From positions 119,794 to 183,793 of the forward strand of contig CALXQS010000002.1 of the NCBI GenBank assembly GCA_944390715.1: a DNA stretch of 64,000 bases. The letters are read 5' to 3'. Origin of the DNA: an uncultured Duodenibacillus sp. GTDB taxonomy: Bacteria > Pseudomonadota > Gammaproteobacteria > Burkholderiales > Burkholderiaceae_F. A model generated the notes under the pieces. That model had not been told where the DNA came from, did not search any database, and saw only the letters and a program-made list of their open reading frames with translations. Position numbers and translations under genes: made by a program. Positions 1 to 8,040 of the stretch are shown piece after piece. How positions within the stretch are numbered: position 1 is the stretch's first letter; every line of letters begins with the position of its first letter.

Positions 1-530
1 CGCAGATCAACACCCGCTATTCAGTGATTCGCAATACTGCCGGTCAGGAACTCATTGTCCCAAATGAGAATTTTGTGACCGGTACGGTAATGAACTATTC
101 GCTCACTGAACGCGAAAGCGCTACGACGCTCGAGGTGTCTTGTGCGTATGAAAGCAATGTCGATCGTGCACTGGAGATTTTTGCCGAGTGCATCAAGGCG
201 CAGCCGCGCGTGCTCAAGACGCGCGAGCCTTGGGTCGTTGTCTCTGAGTTGGCTGCAAGCGGCGTGACGCTGCGTTCGGGCTTCTGGGTCACCAATCCTG
301 AAAATGGTACAGCGGTATTAAAGAGCAATATTTTGCGCGACGTCATGCGTCGCTATGCTGAAGAGGGCATTGAAATTCCCTACAACAAGCTCGATCTGAC
401 GGTGAAGAATGCTGCTGATTTCCGTACAGCCGCCCAAGCTGCGCAGCCTTCCCAGGAAAAGTCTCAGACCAAGACGGAGGTGGATCACCTTGCGCAGGTG
501 CTCGCGCCTGCTGTTGAGGCCGCAAAATAG
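1..530 (+). CDS. MscS-family mechanosensitive channel, C-terminal part (gene starts before the window)
   Basis: The frame is open from the first bases and the encoded protein begins inside a conserved MscS beta-domain: a stretch reading NTRYSVIRNTAGQELIVPNE, followed by the N-F-V-T segment typical of the region just after the pore helix. The rest is the cytoplasmic alpha/beta domain, ending in a low-complexity Gln/Ala/Lys tail. MscS channels open under membrane tension and release solutes during hypo-osmotic shock. The pore helix and N-terminus lie outside the window, so the subfamily and full length cannot be judged. A bidirectional terminator follows. The GTG at 24 is internal and not the true start. 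Confidence 0.85.
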   Translation, partial: QINTRYSVIRNTAGQELIVPNENFVTGTVMNYSLTERESATTLEVSCAYESNVDRALEIFAECIKAQPRVLKTREPWVVVSELAASGVTLRSGFWVTNPENGTAVLKSNILRDVMRRYAEEGIEIPYNKLDLTVKNAADFRTAAQAAQPSQEKSQTKTEVDHLAQVLAPAVEAAK

Positions 531-596
531 CCGAGATCAGATGTAAAAAGGCTTGATGTCCTCCGCAGCCAGCTGTCGGGGGACGTTCTGAACCAT

Positions 597-647
597 AAAA
601 AACGAGCCGCAGAAATCTTCGTCAGGTATCTGCGGCTCGAAATTTTT
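597..647. terminator. Bidirectional intrinsic terminator between the channel gene and pstB
   Basis: Perfect 11-bp stem, CGAGCCGCAGA at 603-613 and TCTGCGGCTCG at 629-639, with an A-run on the left and an AT-rich T-run on the right, so it can stop transcription of both convergent genes. Confidence 0.8.
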
Positions 648-670
648 ATGCAAAAAGAAAACCGGCGGCC

Positions 671-1459
671 TTAGCCGAAGTTGCCGTTGACGTAGTCGCG
701 GGTTCTCTGTTCGTGGGCGTGATTGAAGATTGTGTCGGTCGTATCAAACTCAATGAGCTTGCCCATGAAGAAGAAGGCGGTCTTATCGGAGACGCGGGCG
801 GCCTGCTGCATGTTGTGCGTCACAATGATGATGCAGAGATTTTCGCGCAGCTCCAAAATGCTTTCTTCCAGGCGCTGAGTTGCAATCGGATCAAGAGCTG
901 AACAGGGCTCATCCATCAGCAGAACTTCGGGTTCGACAGCCAGAGCGCGTGCAATGCACAAACGCTGCTGCTGGCCGCCCGACAAGCCCAGAGCGCTGTC
1001 GTTGAGGCGGTCTTTGACCTCTTCCCAGAGGGCGGCGCGGCGAAGACTCTCTTCGACTTTGTCGGCGATGATCGAGCGGTTCTTGATGCCGGCCACGCGC
1101 AGACCGTAGGCAACGTTTTCAAACACCGACTTGGGAAACGGAGTTGGACGCTGGAACACCATGCCGACGCGCTGACGCAGCTGCACGACGTCAAAGTCGC
1201 GTTCGTAAACGTCTTCTTCATCAAGCGTGATCTTGCCCGTTGTCGTGGTGTCGCCCAAAAGCTCATTCATGCGCGAGAGGGTGCGCAGAAACGTGGACTT
1301 GCCGCATCCGGAGGGACCGATCAAAGCGGTCACTTCTCGATCACGGAATTCAAGATTGATGTCAAAAAGGGTTTGGTGCTTGCCGTAGTAAAAGTCAACG
1401 TGTTCGGCACGCATCTTGACTTCATGGTCGTTTGCCTGCTGATTTTGAGACTGGGTCAT
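671..1459 (-). CDS. pstB: Phosphate ABC transporter ATP-binding protein PstB
   Basis: ATPase of the high-affinity phosphate importer PstSCAB, acting at the inner face of the cytoplasmic membrane. Visible motifs are Walker [10 protein letters not shown], the signature LSGGQQQRL, Walker B VLLMDEP and the switch histidine in VTHNMQQA. The chosen start ([11 protein letters not shown]) gives 262 residues, close to the usual PstB length; the frame stays open further upstream to 1588, but that extension is not PstB-like and runs into the Pho-box region. Unusually, pstB is transcribed away from pstS-pstC-pstA rather than following pstA. The two arms share a regulatory region with Pho boxes in both directions. 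No phoU follows. Confidence 0.93.
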   Translation of the reverse strand: MTQSQNQQANDHEVKMRAEHVDFYYGKHQTLFDINLEFRDREVTALIGPSGCGKSTFLRTLSRMNELLGDTTTTGKITLDEEDVYERDFDVVQLRQRVGMVFQRPTPFPKSVFENVAYGLRVAGIKNRSIIADKVEESLRRAALWEEVKDRLNDSALGLSGGQQQRLCIARALAVEPEVLLMDEPCSALDPIATQRLEESILELRENLCIIIVTHNMQQAARVSDKTAFFFMGKLIEFDTTDTIFNHAHEQRTRDYVNGNFG

Positions 1460-1591
1460 TTGTTTATTTTGATTGTATGAAGTTCCCTCTTTGCGAAGCA
1501 TGACGCAGGGGCAGCCGCGCATGGAGAGAAAGGAGAATAAAAAATCTGAGCGCATCCTAGGGCAGGCACATGTCATTTCGATGGACAAATA

Positions 1592-1620
1592 GTGACAGCC
1601 TCATGACGGCGGCATGACAG
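1592..1620 (-). promoter_or_regulatory. Pho-box array directed toward pstB
   Basis: Read on the minus strand this segment contains CTGTCAT, CCGTCAT and CTGTCAC, each 7 bp and separated by 4 bp, giving exact 11-bp phasing. This matches the known PhoB binding pattern of direct 7-mers (CTGTCAT-like) with 4-bp spacers. It lies about 130 bp upstream of the chosen pstB start and is expected to activate pstB under phosphate limitation. Confidence 0.75.
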
Positions 1621-1637
1621 CATTGTCATAGTTGTTA

Positions 1638-1677
1638 CCGTCACAGGGTTGTCATAAAACCTTCTCGGAACCGTCAC
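1638..1677 (+). promoter_or_regulatory. Pho-box array directed toward pstSCA
   Basis: Four 7-mers start at 1638, 1649, 1660 and 1671 (CCGTCAC, TTGTCAT, CCTTCTC, CCGTCAC), so the phasing is exactly 11 bp; the third unit is degenerate. The pattern is that of tandem PhoB half-sites. pstS starts 150 bp downstream. A further isolated TTGTCAT at 1623-1629 is out of phase. Confidence 0.75.
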
Positions 1678-1830
1678 AAACGTAGCTCAAGATTGCGCCC
1701 TGAAAAAGCGCAAGAGACACTTGATGCAGTTTTCCGCACGCGCTTTTCCATCCGCCTCGGATGGTGTAGCAAGCAAAACAGTGTCGCGGGAAAAATTTGT
1801 AATTGACATTTCTCAAAAGGAATAAAACCC

Positions 1831-2637
1831 ATGTTCAAGAAACTTTGTGTTGCCGCCGCCATGATGACTGTCGCGGCCTCGAGCTTTGCCGGTGAACTCG
1901 TCATCAACGGTTCCACCACGGTTCTGCCGATCGTGCAGAAGGCGACCGAAGCCTTCTCCAAGGAAAATCCCTCTGTGAGCATCTCTCTTTCGGGCGGCGG
2001 TTCCGGCAACGGCATCAAGGCCCTCGTTGATGGCCTGACCACGATTGCCATGAGCTCTCGCGACATCAAGGCCTCTGAAACTGAACTCGCCAAGAAGAAC
2101 AATGTCAACCCCTATCGCATCCCCGTGGCAGTTGACGCCATCGTTCCTGTGGTGAACAACGCCAACCCGGTTAAGAACCTCACGATGGCTCAGCTCAAGG
2201 CCATTTACGAAGGCAAGATCAAGAACTGGAAGGAAGTCGGCGGCAGCGATGCCAGCATCGTTGTTGTGAGCCGCGACTCGAGCTCCGGTACGTTTGAAAC
2301 CTGGGAAGAGCTCGTGATGAAGAAGGCTCGCGTCACACCGCGCGCTCTGCTTCAGACCTCCAACGGCACGGTCGTCCAGACGGTTTCCAAGAACAAGAAC
2401 TCCATCGGCTACATCGGCATCGGCTACCTCGACAAGCAGACCAAGGCTCTGACCGTCGACGGCAAGGTTGCCACTGCCGACACCGCCAAGAGCAAGGAAT
2501 GGCCGCTGGCTCGCGAACTGTACTTCTTCACCAACGGCGCTCCCAAGGCTGACGCCAAGACCTTCGTTGACTTCATGCTCGATGCCAACAAGGGTCAGAA
2601 GTGCGTGAAGGAAACCGGCTTCGTTCCTCTGAAGTAA
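1831..2637 (+). CDS. pstS: Phosphate ABC transporter periplasmic substrate-binding protein PstS
   Basis: Periplasmic phosphate receptor of the Pst importer. The precursor begins with a Sec signal peptide (MFKKLCVAAAMMTVAASSFA, probable cleavage after AFA-like SSFA) and then the family hallmark GSTTVLPI, with the phosphate-binding SGGGSGNGIKAL loop and the SSRDIK and SRDSSSGTFETW segments. At 268 residues it belongs to the shorter PstS type rather than the 340-residue E. coli type. The AAAAGGAATA ribosome site 8-10 bases ahead supports the start. It is the first gene of a pstS-pstC-pstA run downstream of the Pho-box array. Confidence 0.93.
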   Translation: MFKKLCVAAAMMTVAASSFAGELVINGSTTVLPIVQKATEAFSKENPSVSISLSGGGSGNGIKALVDGLTTIAMSSRDIKASETELAKKNNVNPYRIPVAVDAIVPVVNNANPVKNLTMAQLKAIYEGKIKNWKEVGGSDASIVVVSRDSSSGTFETWEELVMKKARVTPRALLQTSNGTVVQTVSKNKNSIGYIGIGYLDKQTKALTVDGKVATADTAKSKEWPLARELYFFTNGAPKADAKTFVDFMLDANKGQKCVKETGFVPLK

Positions 2638-2656
2638 TTCGGCTTCGCACATAAAG

Positions 2657-2675
2657 GGGTCCTGCAGCAGGACCC
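2657..2675 (+). other. Intercistronic hairpin between pstS and pstC
   Basis: Perfect 8-bp stem GGGTCCTG/CAGGACCC with a 3-base loop, 20 bases after the pstS stop. It lacks a proper T-run. Such hairpins between a binding-protein gene and its permease genes commonly protect the upstream mRNA or partially terminate, so that PstS is made in excess; that role is inferred here. Confidence 0.55.
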
Positions 2676-2797
2676 GTTTAAAGCATAGGGAGGAACGCCC
2701 GCTCGATGAGCCTCGGAAAGGCAGCTGCTCTTCAAAGGCTTGGCGGACGTTCCTTGATTGTTTTAAATCCAGATCAAACCACGAGAGATAAAAACAA

Positions 2798-3676
2798 ATG
2801 TCAAAGGATCTCAGAGAGAAAACAGTCGAGATTCTGTTAACCGTGCTCGCACTAATGTCGTTGGCAGTTTTGGCCGGCATCGTCTTTTATCTGTTTAAGG
2901 AAGGCTTGCCGATTTTCAAGCTGCTTACGCCGCTGAACTTTATTTTTGGCACCGACTGGTATCCTGTGGGCGATCAGCCCGATTTTGAAATCGGCTCGCT
3001 CATTGCCGGCTCGCTTGCGGTGACTTTTCTGTCGAGCCTCATCGCGGTGCCGCTGGGGCTGATGACTGCCGCCTATTTGTCCGAAGTTGCTTCCAACACC
3101 ACGCGCCGCATCGTCAAGCCGTTTATTGAGCTGCTGGCCGCCTTGCCCTCTGTGGTGATCGGCTTCATCGGCATGGTGCTGATCGCTCCTTGGCTCCAAG
3201 ATGCGCTTGGCATCGCAACGGGCTTGAACTTGTTCAATGCCGCCTTGATGCTCGCCTTCATGGCTGTGCCGACGATCTGCTCGATTTCCGAGGATGCTCT
3301 GCACGCCGTGCCGCGAGCACTGAAGGACGCTTCGCTTGCTCTTGGCGCAACGCCTTGGGAAACACTCAAAAACGTCACTTTCCCCTATGCTCTGTCGGGT
3401 GTCGGCACGGCGGTCATGCTCGGCATGTCCCGTGCTCTGGGCGAGACCATGGTGGTGCTGATGGTTGCAGGCGGCGCAGCAATTGTGCCTGAGTCGTTCT
3501 TTGATCCGATTCGTCCGATGCCGGCTTCAATTGCCGCAGAAATGGCTGAGGCTCCCTTCGGCAGTCCTCACTATCACGCTTTGTTTGCAACCGGCATTGC
3601 TCTGTTTCTGATGACGTTTGTCTTCAACGCTGTGGCCTTCCGCTTGGCTCAGAGATACAAGACGCCTGCCATTTAA
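2798..3676 (+). CDS. pstC: Phosphate ABC transporter permease PstC
   Basis: Inner-membrane permease of the Pst complex. It has about six hydrophobic segments and the binding-protein-dependent permease motif around ALKDASLALGATPWETLKNV (EAA loop contacting PstB). The segment LPSVVIGFIGMVLI and the SRALGETMVVLMVAGG region are characteristic of PstC. At 292 residues it is of normal length. It pairs with PstA encoded 25 bases downstream to form the heterodimeric channel. Confidence 0.92.
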   Translation: MSKDLREKTVEILLTVLALMSLAVLAGIVFYLFKEGLPIFKLLTPLNFIFGTDWYPVGDQPDFEIGSLIAGSLAVTFLSSLIAVPLGLMTAAYLSEVASNTTRRIVKPFIELLAALPSVVIGFIGMVLIAPWLQDALGIATGLNLFNAALMLAFMAVPTICSISEDALHAVPRALKDASLALGATPWETLKNVTFPYALSGVGTAVMLGMSRALGETMVVLMVAGGAAIVPESFFDPIRPMPASIAAEMAEAPFGSPHYHALFATGIALFLMTFVFNAVAFRLAQRYKTPAI

Positions 3677-3701
3677 CTTGAAATAGGGAAGGTATAAATA
3701 A

Positions 3702-4598
3702 ATGACGACGAAAAGTTTGTGCGCACGCGCCCAAGAGAAGTCTCGTTCCCGCCGCTGGGCAACGCAGGTGGCGTCTTTTGCCGCACTTCGAATTGCAGCC
3801 TACGTCAACTGCGCGGCTCTTGTCACGGCCTGCGTGTTTTTGCTGATCAATGGCGTTGGAGCTCTGAGTTGGGATTTTGTTTTTGATTCTCCGCGCAAGA
3901 TGATGACCGAAGGCGGGGTGTTCCCCTGCTTGGTAGGTACGTTCCTGCTGGCGGCCGGCGCCATTGCCATTGCTCTGCCGTTTGGCGTGGCCTGCGCCGT
4001 GTGGCTCAATGAATACGGCAAGCAAGGTACGATTACCAACATCGTGCGCCTGTCGGTGGCCAATCTTGCCGGCGTTCCCTCAATCGTTTTCGGTCTGTTT
4101 GGCTTGGCGTTCTTTGTGACTGCGTTGGGATTCAACGTAAGCCTGCTCTCGGGCATCCTGACGCTTGCCGTGCTGACGCTGCCGGTGATTATTAATACGA
4201 CGGAAGAAGCTCTCAAGCAAGTGCCTGGAGCTTGGCGCGATGCGAGTCTGGCGCTTGGTGCAACGAAGAGCCAGACCATTGGACGCATTGTGCTGCCTGC
4301 AGCGCTGCCCGGCATCTTGACGGGCGCCATCCTTGCCGTGGCGCGTGCCGCCGGTGAAACCAGTGCGGTGATGTTTACTGCTGCGGTTTTCTACACTCCG
4401 AAGCTGCCCGAGAGCGTGTTTAGTTCCGTGATGGCGCTTCCCTATCACATGTATGTGCTTGCGACGGCTGGAACGGAAATCGAAAAGACTCGTCCGATGC
4501 AGTACGGCACGGGCCTGCTTCTGGTGGCGCTCGTGTTTGCCATGAATTTCGTGGCAATTCTGATTCGCGACAAGATGCAGAAGAAGCGAACGAACTAA
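3702..4598 (+). CDS. pstA: Phosphate ABC transporter permease PstA
   Basis: Second membrane subunit of the phosphate importer. The 298-residue protein has multiple membrane segments, the NLAGVPSIVFGLFGLAFFV segment found in PstA, the EAA loop (WRDASLALGATKSQTI) and the RAAGETSAVMFTAA segment. The N-terminus is an Arg/Lys/Ser-rich cytoplasmic tail of about 30 residues. It starts 25 bases after pstC and ends the operon at a strong hairpin; there is no pstB or phoU downstream, which is unusual. Confidence 0.92.
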   Translation: MTTKSLCARAQEKSRSRRWATQVASFAALRIAAYVNCAALVTACVFLLINGVGALSWDFVFDSPRKMMTEGGVFPCLVGTFLLAAGAIAIALPFGVACAVWLNEYGKQGTITNIVRLSVANLAGVPSIVFGLFGLAFFVTALGFNVSLLSGILTLAVLTLPVIINTTEEALKQVPGAWRDASLALGATKSQTIGRIVLPAALPGILTGAILAVARAAGETSAVMFTAAVFYTPKLPESVFSSVMALPYHMYVLATAGTEIEKTRPMQYGTGLLLVALVFAMNFVAILIRDKMQKKRTN

Positions 4599-4610
4599 TT
4601 TCTAAATTCG

Positions 4611-4636
4611 AAGGAGCGCCGCGCGAGGCGCTCCTT
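4611..4636 (+). terminator. Hairpin terminator after pstA
   Basis: Perfect 10-bp stem AAGGAGCGCC/GGCGCTCCTT with a 6-base loop, 12 bases after the pstA stop. There is no long T-run, so termination may be partial. Confidence 0.55.
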
Positions 4637-4705
4637 GCAACCCTAAACCTGTTTGAGCACGGGTGTTTTGGCCGGGGGCGGATCCTTCCTCCCCGGCACT
4701 TTTTT

Positions 4706-4752
4706 GCTCTCGACGTACATCGTCAAGATCGTACGTGCATCTCGTCGAGAGC
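4706..4752. repeat. Long imperfect palindrome in the pstA-downstream gap
   Basis: Outer arms GCTCTCGACG (4706-4715) and CGTCGAGAGC (4743-4752) are perfectly complementary. Inside, ACGTAC/GTACGT and ATC/GAT can pair as an alternative inner stem. No gene is seen in 4637-4806; the role of this structure is unknown. Confidence 0.5.
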
Positions 4753-4806
4753 CGCACGTCAGGAGTGGAAGTTTTTTCGATGAGTCCTAAGTTTGAGCTG
4801 TCAAAT

Positions 4807-4853
4807 AAAAAAATCTGTCCGCCGGAAACAAAGCCGGTCGGACAGATTTTTTT
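4807..4853. terminator. Strong bidirectional terminator
   Basis: Perfect 15-bp complementarity between AAAAAAATCTGTCCG (4807-4821) and CGGACAGATTTTTTT (4839-4853). It supplies an A-run and a T-run and so serves both the pst operon and the convergent gene ending at 4881. Confidence 0.85.
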
Positions 4854-4880
4854 AAGAGGCAGTCGTGACCTCAAGAAAGA

Positions 4881-5591
4881 TTAGTCTGCAGGTGCCGCCT
4901 CATTGACCATGGCAAGGGCGTTGAGCGACTTTGGGAACCCAATGAAAGGCAGCATGACGACGATGGCATCGATTAATTCTTTTCGCGTCGTTCCCATGGC
5001 AATGTTGCCTGCGGCGTGCGCCTTGACCTGCGGCTCGCAGCCGCCTATGGACGAGATGACGACAAAGGTTAGAAATTCTCTTTCTTTGAGCGTTAGCCCG
5101 GTGCGGGTGTAGGTGTCGCCGAAGCAGTAGCCGGTGAGAAGATCAACAGTGAGCGCTCGTTCGTCGGCTTTGGCGTTTTTGTGCATGGCATCAATGGCTG
5201 GACCAAAGATGCGTTTTTGAGCTGCGAGTCCCTTCTCAAATCGATCAGCATCGCTTACAGTCGCTGATTTTTGTGTCGGAAATTCTTTTCCTGCTTTGGC
5301 AAGCTCCTGAGCCAGGACATCCTGCGCGGCAAGCGCGGTCGGCAGACCGGAATAGGCCATGGTCTGCACGATGGCTTCTCTCATTTCCAAAGGATTGATG
5401 CCGTTTTGGATGCCGTCGGCGACAATTTTTCTAAGCACCTGCGTGTCGCCTGCGGCAGTGAGGCTTGCAATTGATATAAGCGTGCGCATGCGCGCGTCAA
5501 AACCGACAGCGGCTGGGATGTCTCCGTCTGTCAGACGGTTGAGAACTTCATCGAGTTCCGTTCCCGGCATGTTTGTTTTTTGTGCTGCCAT
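4881..5591 (-). CDS. Carboxymuconolactone decarboxylase (CMD/AhpD-fold) family protein, two CMD units
   Basis: A 236-residue protein with two tandem CMD-like helical units, around residues 20-110 (FDARMRTLISIASLTAAGDT) and 135-225 (TGLTLKEREFLTFVVISSIG). Each contains the family's hydrophobic-alcohol helix pattern. The family includes 4-carboxymuconolactone decarboxylase and AhpD-like alkylhydroperoxidase; the redox CxxC-H of AhpD is not present (only single cysteines, as in IGGCEPQ), so a peroxidase role is unlikely and the reaction is unknown. The start is chosen at ATG 5591 because AGGAGA lies 6 bases upstream. The longer open frame to 5744 runs through what looks like transposon debris. 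Confidence 0.8.
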   Translation of the reverse strand: MAAQKTNMPGTELDEVLNRLTDGDIPAAVGFDARMRTLISIASLTAAGDTQVLRKIVADGIQNGINPLEMREAIVQTMAYSGLPTALAAQDVLAQELAKAGKEFPTQKSATVSDADRFEKGLAAQKRIFGPAIDAMHKNAKADERALTVDLLTGYCFGDTYTRTGLTLKEREFLTFVVISSIGGCEPQVKAHAAGNIAMGTTRKELIDAIVVMLPFIGFPKSLNALAMVNEAAPAD

Positions 5592-5787
5592 GACTTCTCC
5601 TGTTGTCAAAATACTGAGCATTGCAGCGCCGGCCGCAGTTTTTTGCCACCGGCCGCAGAGCGCGGGACTAGGATCGACATCCCGCGGCGCCTGTCTATTC
5701 CCAACCAACGTAGTCCGCCTTTTGGGCAGCCTGAGGCGAGGCAACCAAGGCTTTCACAAGCCTCTGCCTACAGGCAGGGGTAGTTGA
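5592..5787 (+). pseudogene. Probable tnpB 3' remnant with IS200/IS605-type right-end hairpin
   Basis: On the plus strand the frame ending at 5787 encodes a tail rich in Pro/Arg/Gly (residues ending GNQGFHKPLPTGRGS) that resembles the C-terminal tail of IS200/IS605-type TnpB proteins. It is followed in the DNA by CCTCTGCC-TACA-GGCAGGGG-TAGTTGAT (5762-5787), a subterminal hairpin of the kind seen at IS605-family right ends. The catalytic RuvC-like part is absent. It overlaps the leader of the CMD-family gene on the other strand. The assignment rests on pattern resemblance only. Confidence 0.35.
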
Positions 5788-5982
5788 TCCAAAGGGCTTT
5801 CAAGAAAATCTTGAGACTGTCTGATGGCCTTGTCGTTGATCGTATTCGCTCAGAAGATTGATGTCCAATACTTTATTGTTATTCTTTTCCATGCGGCAAG
5901 TGCATAAATAAACGAGTTCTTTTTTGGGAAGTCAGGAGGTATGCTTGAAGCGGATTGAAATCAAATTTTGCGGGATGTCAGA

Positions 5983-6696
5983 ATGCCTGGCTTTGGAACA
6001 CTTCTCAACGCTCTGGCCATCATTTTCGGCGGGATGCTGGGAATCGTTTTTCGCTCGAAGCTCAATGCAGCGCTGCAGGAAAATCTCGTGCGTGCTGTTG
6101 CCTTGTGCTGTCTTTTCATCGGCATTGAAGGCGCTCTCGAGCAGGCGATGAGCATTGTCGACGGAGGCGTCAGGATGCAAGGCACGATGATGGTGCTTGC
6201 CTCCTTTGTGATCGGGACCCTCGTGGGATCATGGCTCGGCATTGAAGCTCAAATCGTGAAGTTTGGTCAATGGCTCAAGCACAAAACGGGCAGCGAGGCA
6301 GACAAGCAGTTTGTGACGGCATTCGTGACCACTTCGCTGACGGTCTGCATCGGAGCGATGGCTGTTGTCGGGGCCATTGAAGACGGCATTTCGCACGAAT
6401 ACTCCATCTTGGCGGCCAAATCCGTGATGGATTGTGTATTCGTCATGGCCTTTGCAGCGGCACTGGGCAAAGGATGCATTTTTTCGGCTATCCCGGTTGC
6501 CGTATTTCAGGGGACAATGACGTTTTTGGCAACGTTGATTGAGCCTTATTTGACGCCGCAGGCGATCAGCAATTTGAGCCTGGTCGGGTCGATGATGATC
6601 TTTTGCGTCGGCGTCAATATTATTTGGGAAACGAAATTTCGTGTGGCTGATATGCTGCCGGCGCTTGTTGTAGCTGTTGTCTGGGAACTTTTCTAA
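5983..6696 (+). CDS. DUF554 family membrane protein (YqgA-like)
   Basis: A 237-residue integral membrane protein with 6-7 hydrophobic segments. It has the family pattern GFGTLLNALAIIFGGMLGI at the N-terminus and GSMMIFCVGVNIIWETKFRVADMLPAL at the C-terminus, both characteristic of DUF554. The function of the family is not established; it is thought to be a transporter or channel-like protein. ATG 5983 is preferred to the in-frame TTG at 5968 because GGGAT lies 7 bases before it. It stands alone between convergent terminators. Confidence 0.82.
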   Translation: MPGFGTLLNALAIIFGGMLGIVFRSKLNAALQENLVRAVALCCLFIGIEGALEQAMSIVDGGVRMQGTMMVLASFVIGTLVGSWLGIEAQIVKFGQWLKHKTGSEADKQFVTAFVTTSLTVCIGAMAVVGAIEDGISHEYSILAAKSVMDCVFVMAFAAALGKGCIFSAIPVAVFQGTMTFLATLIEPYLTPQAISNLSLVGSMMIFCVGVNIIWETKFRVADMLPALVVAVVWELF

Positions 6697-6708
6697 AAAT
6701 AGAAGGCA

Positions 6709-6748
6709 AAAAAATCTGCAGAAGAGAAGCTCGTCTGCAGATTTCTTT
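6709..6748. terminator. Bidirectional terminator between DUF554 gene and kinase
   Basis: Perfect 11-bp stem AAATCTGCAGA (6712-6722) and TCTGCAGATTT (6734-6744), with an A-run on the left and CTTTT on the right. It serves the two convergent genes. Confidence 0.8.
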
Positions 6749-6764
6749 TAGGCTGCAATAGGGC

Positions 6765-7700
6765 TTAGAACTCAAGCTTTTCGCCGTATGCTTGTTCGAA
6801 GCGTGCGGCGATTTCTTCCTTCGAGGGCTTGTAGTTTTGTGCTCCTTTGCTTTGCACCTTGAAGGATGCGACAACCGATGCAATGCGCAGAGTTTTCTCC
6901 CAATCCCACCCTTCGGAGAGACCGAAAAGAAGACCGCCGCGATAAGCGTCGCCCGCACCGACAGGATCCAAGTCGTTGTCCACACGCACGGCAGGCACGG
7001 TCAGAACCTTGCCTTGCGCATAGACAGTTGAGCCGGAAGCGCCGTGCGTGACGATAAGGGCTTTGACGCAGCCGGCGAGCGCTTCGGCATTCAAGCCCGT
7101 GGCGCGCTCAATGAGTTCCATTTCGTAGGCGCTGGCAGCAACATAGTCGGCTTTGTGGATGAAATCGCGGATTTCATCGCCGTTAAAGAGAGAAACTCCC
7201 TGACCGATGTCAAAAATAAAGGGAATTTTGTGCGCAACGCATTCATTGACGCGGTTAATCATGGCCTGTCTGCCGTCGGGACCGACCAGAGCGAATGTAA
7301 TGTTCTCCTTTTCCGGAAAGCTTTGCTCGTGCGCGCGGTTCATAGCTCCGGGGTTAAACGTAGCCAGCTGCGAGCCCGTGAGGTCGGTCGTAATGAAGCA
7401 CTGTGCCGTATAAGTGTCGTTGAATTTGCTGACAGCCGTTTTAATTTCAAGCTCGTCAAAACGATACAGGTAGTCGCTGCCGTCGGTTCCAACCGCTCCG
7501 ACCACGATGGGATCGCCGCCCAAAAGCTTTAGCGCGTAGGCAATATTGGCAGCACAGCCGCCGTAGTTGCGCGTCATGCTTTCGGTAACGAAAGTGAGAT
7601 TGATGTGATCGAGGCTGTCGGCAATCAGATGGTCGCTGAAGCGTCCGTTGTACGAAAGAATGTTGTCGTAGGCAATCGAGCCGCTGATCATGACAGACAT
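6765..7700 (-). CDS. PfkB-family carbohydrate/adenosine kinase
   Basis: A cytoplasmic ribokinase-fold kinase of 311 residues. The substrate-recognition GG near the N-terminus appears in RNYGGCAANIAYALKLLGGD, and the C-terminal anion-hole/catalytic motif is LDPVGAGDAYRGGLLFGL with the general-base aspartate. The family phosphorylates sugars or nucleosides with ATP; resemblance to adenosine-kinase-type members is only suggestive. ATG 7700 is chosen because GAGGAG precedes it by 9 bases; the longer frame to 7733 has no such site. The gene lies downstream of the DUF3426 gene on the same strand, a common Burkholderiales arrangement, but 340 bases separate them. Confidence 0.85.
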   Translation of the reverse strand: MSVMISGSIAYDNILSYNGRFSDHLIADSLDHINLTFVTESMTRNYGGCAANIAYALKLLGGDPIVVGAVGTDGSDYLYRFDELEIKTAVSKFNDTYTAQCFITTDLTGSQLATFNPGAMNRAHEQSFPEKENITFALVGPDGRQAMINRVNECVAHKIPFIFDIGQGVSLFNGDEIRDFIHKADYVAASAYEMELIERATGLNAEALAGCVKALIVTHGASGSTVYAQGKVLTVPAVRVDNDLDPVGAGDAYRGGLLFGLSEGWDWEKTLRIASVVASFKVQSKGAQNYKPSKEEIAARFEQAYGEKLEF

Positions 7701-8040
7701 GAGAATTTGCTCCTCTGATGGGAAATGCATCAAAAAAATATGGTCTGATTTTAGCGAAAACCGCCAAGGAACCCTCGCCTAAAAGGACATAGATGACAGG
7801 CAGCCTTCTGTTGGACAGGGCTTGTTGTCGAGCTTTTCGACAAGAGCCAGGAATCATGAAGCAGTTTAGGGCTCACGGCTGAAGTCGAGGCTGCAGCAAA
7901 GAACCGGACGCGGGAAATCGGCACGTTCGGTTCTGCGTCGTGTAAAAGGGCGTCAGACATTTGGAATGTCGAAACAGCCTCCAGCAAATCGAGAAGCCTC
8001 GCCTGAATTGTTCAGAATTCAGATGGGGAGCCGTTGTCCG
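7701..8040. other. Intergenic stretch without a supported gene
   Basis: About 340 bases between the DUF3426 gene and the kinase. A short stem TTGTCGA/TCGACAA around 7826-7845 is present without a T-run. A 78-residue minus-strand open frame (7751-7987) has no recognisable features or ribosome site. No promoter could be assigned with confidence. Confidence 0.4.

Noticed and set aside
1813..2880. A 355-residue minus-strand open frame covering pstS
   Set aside because: Antisense shadow of pstS; the plus strand has signal peptide, phosphate-binding motifs and ribosome site.
7751..7987. A 78-residue minus-strand open frame
   Set aside because: No ribosome site, no domain and low-complexity composition; probably intergenic.
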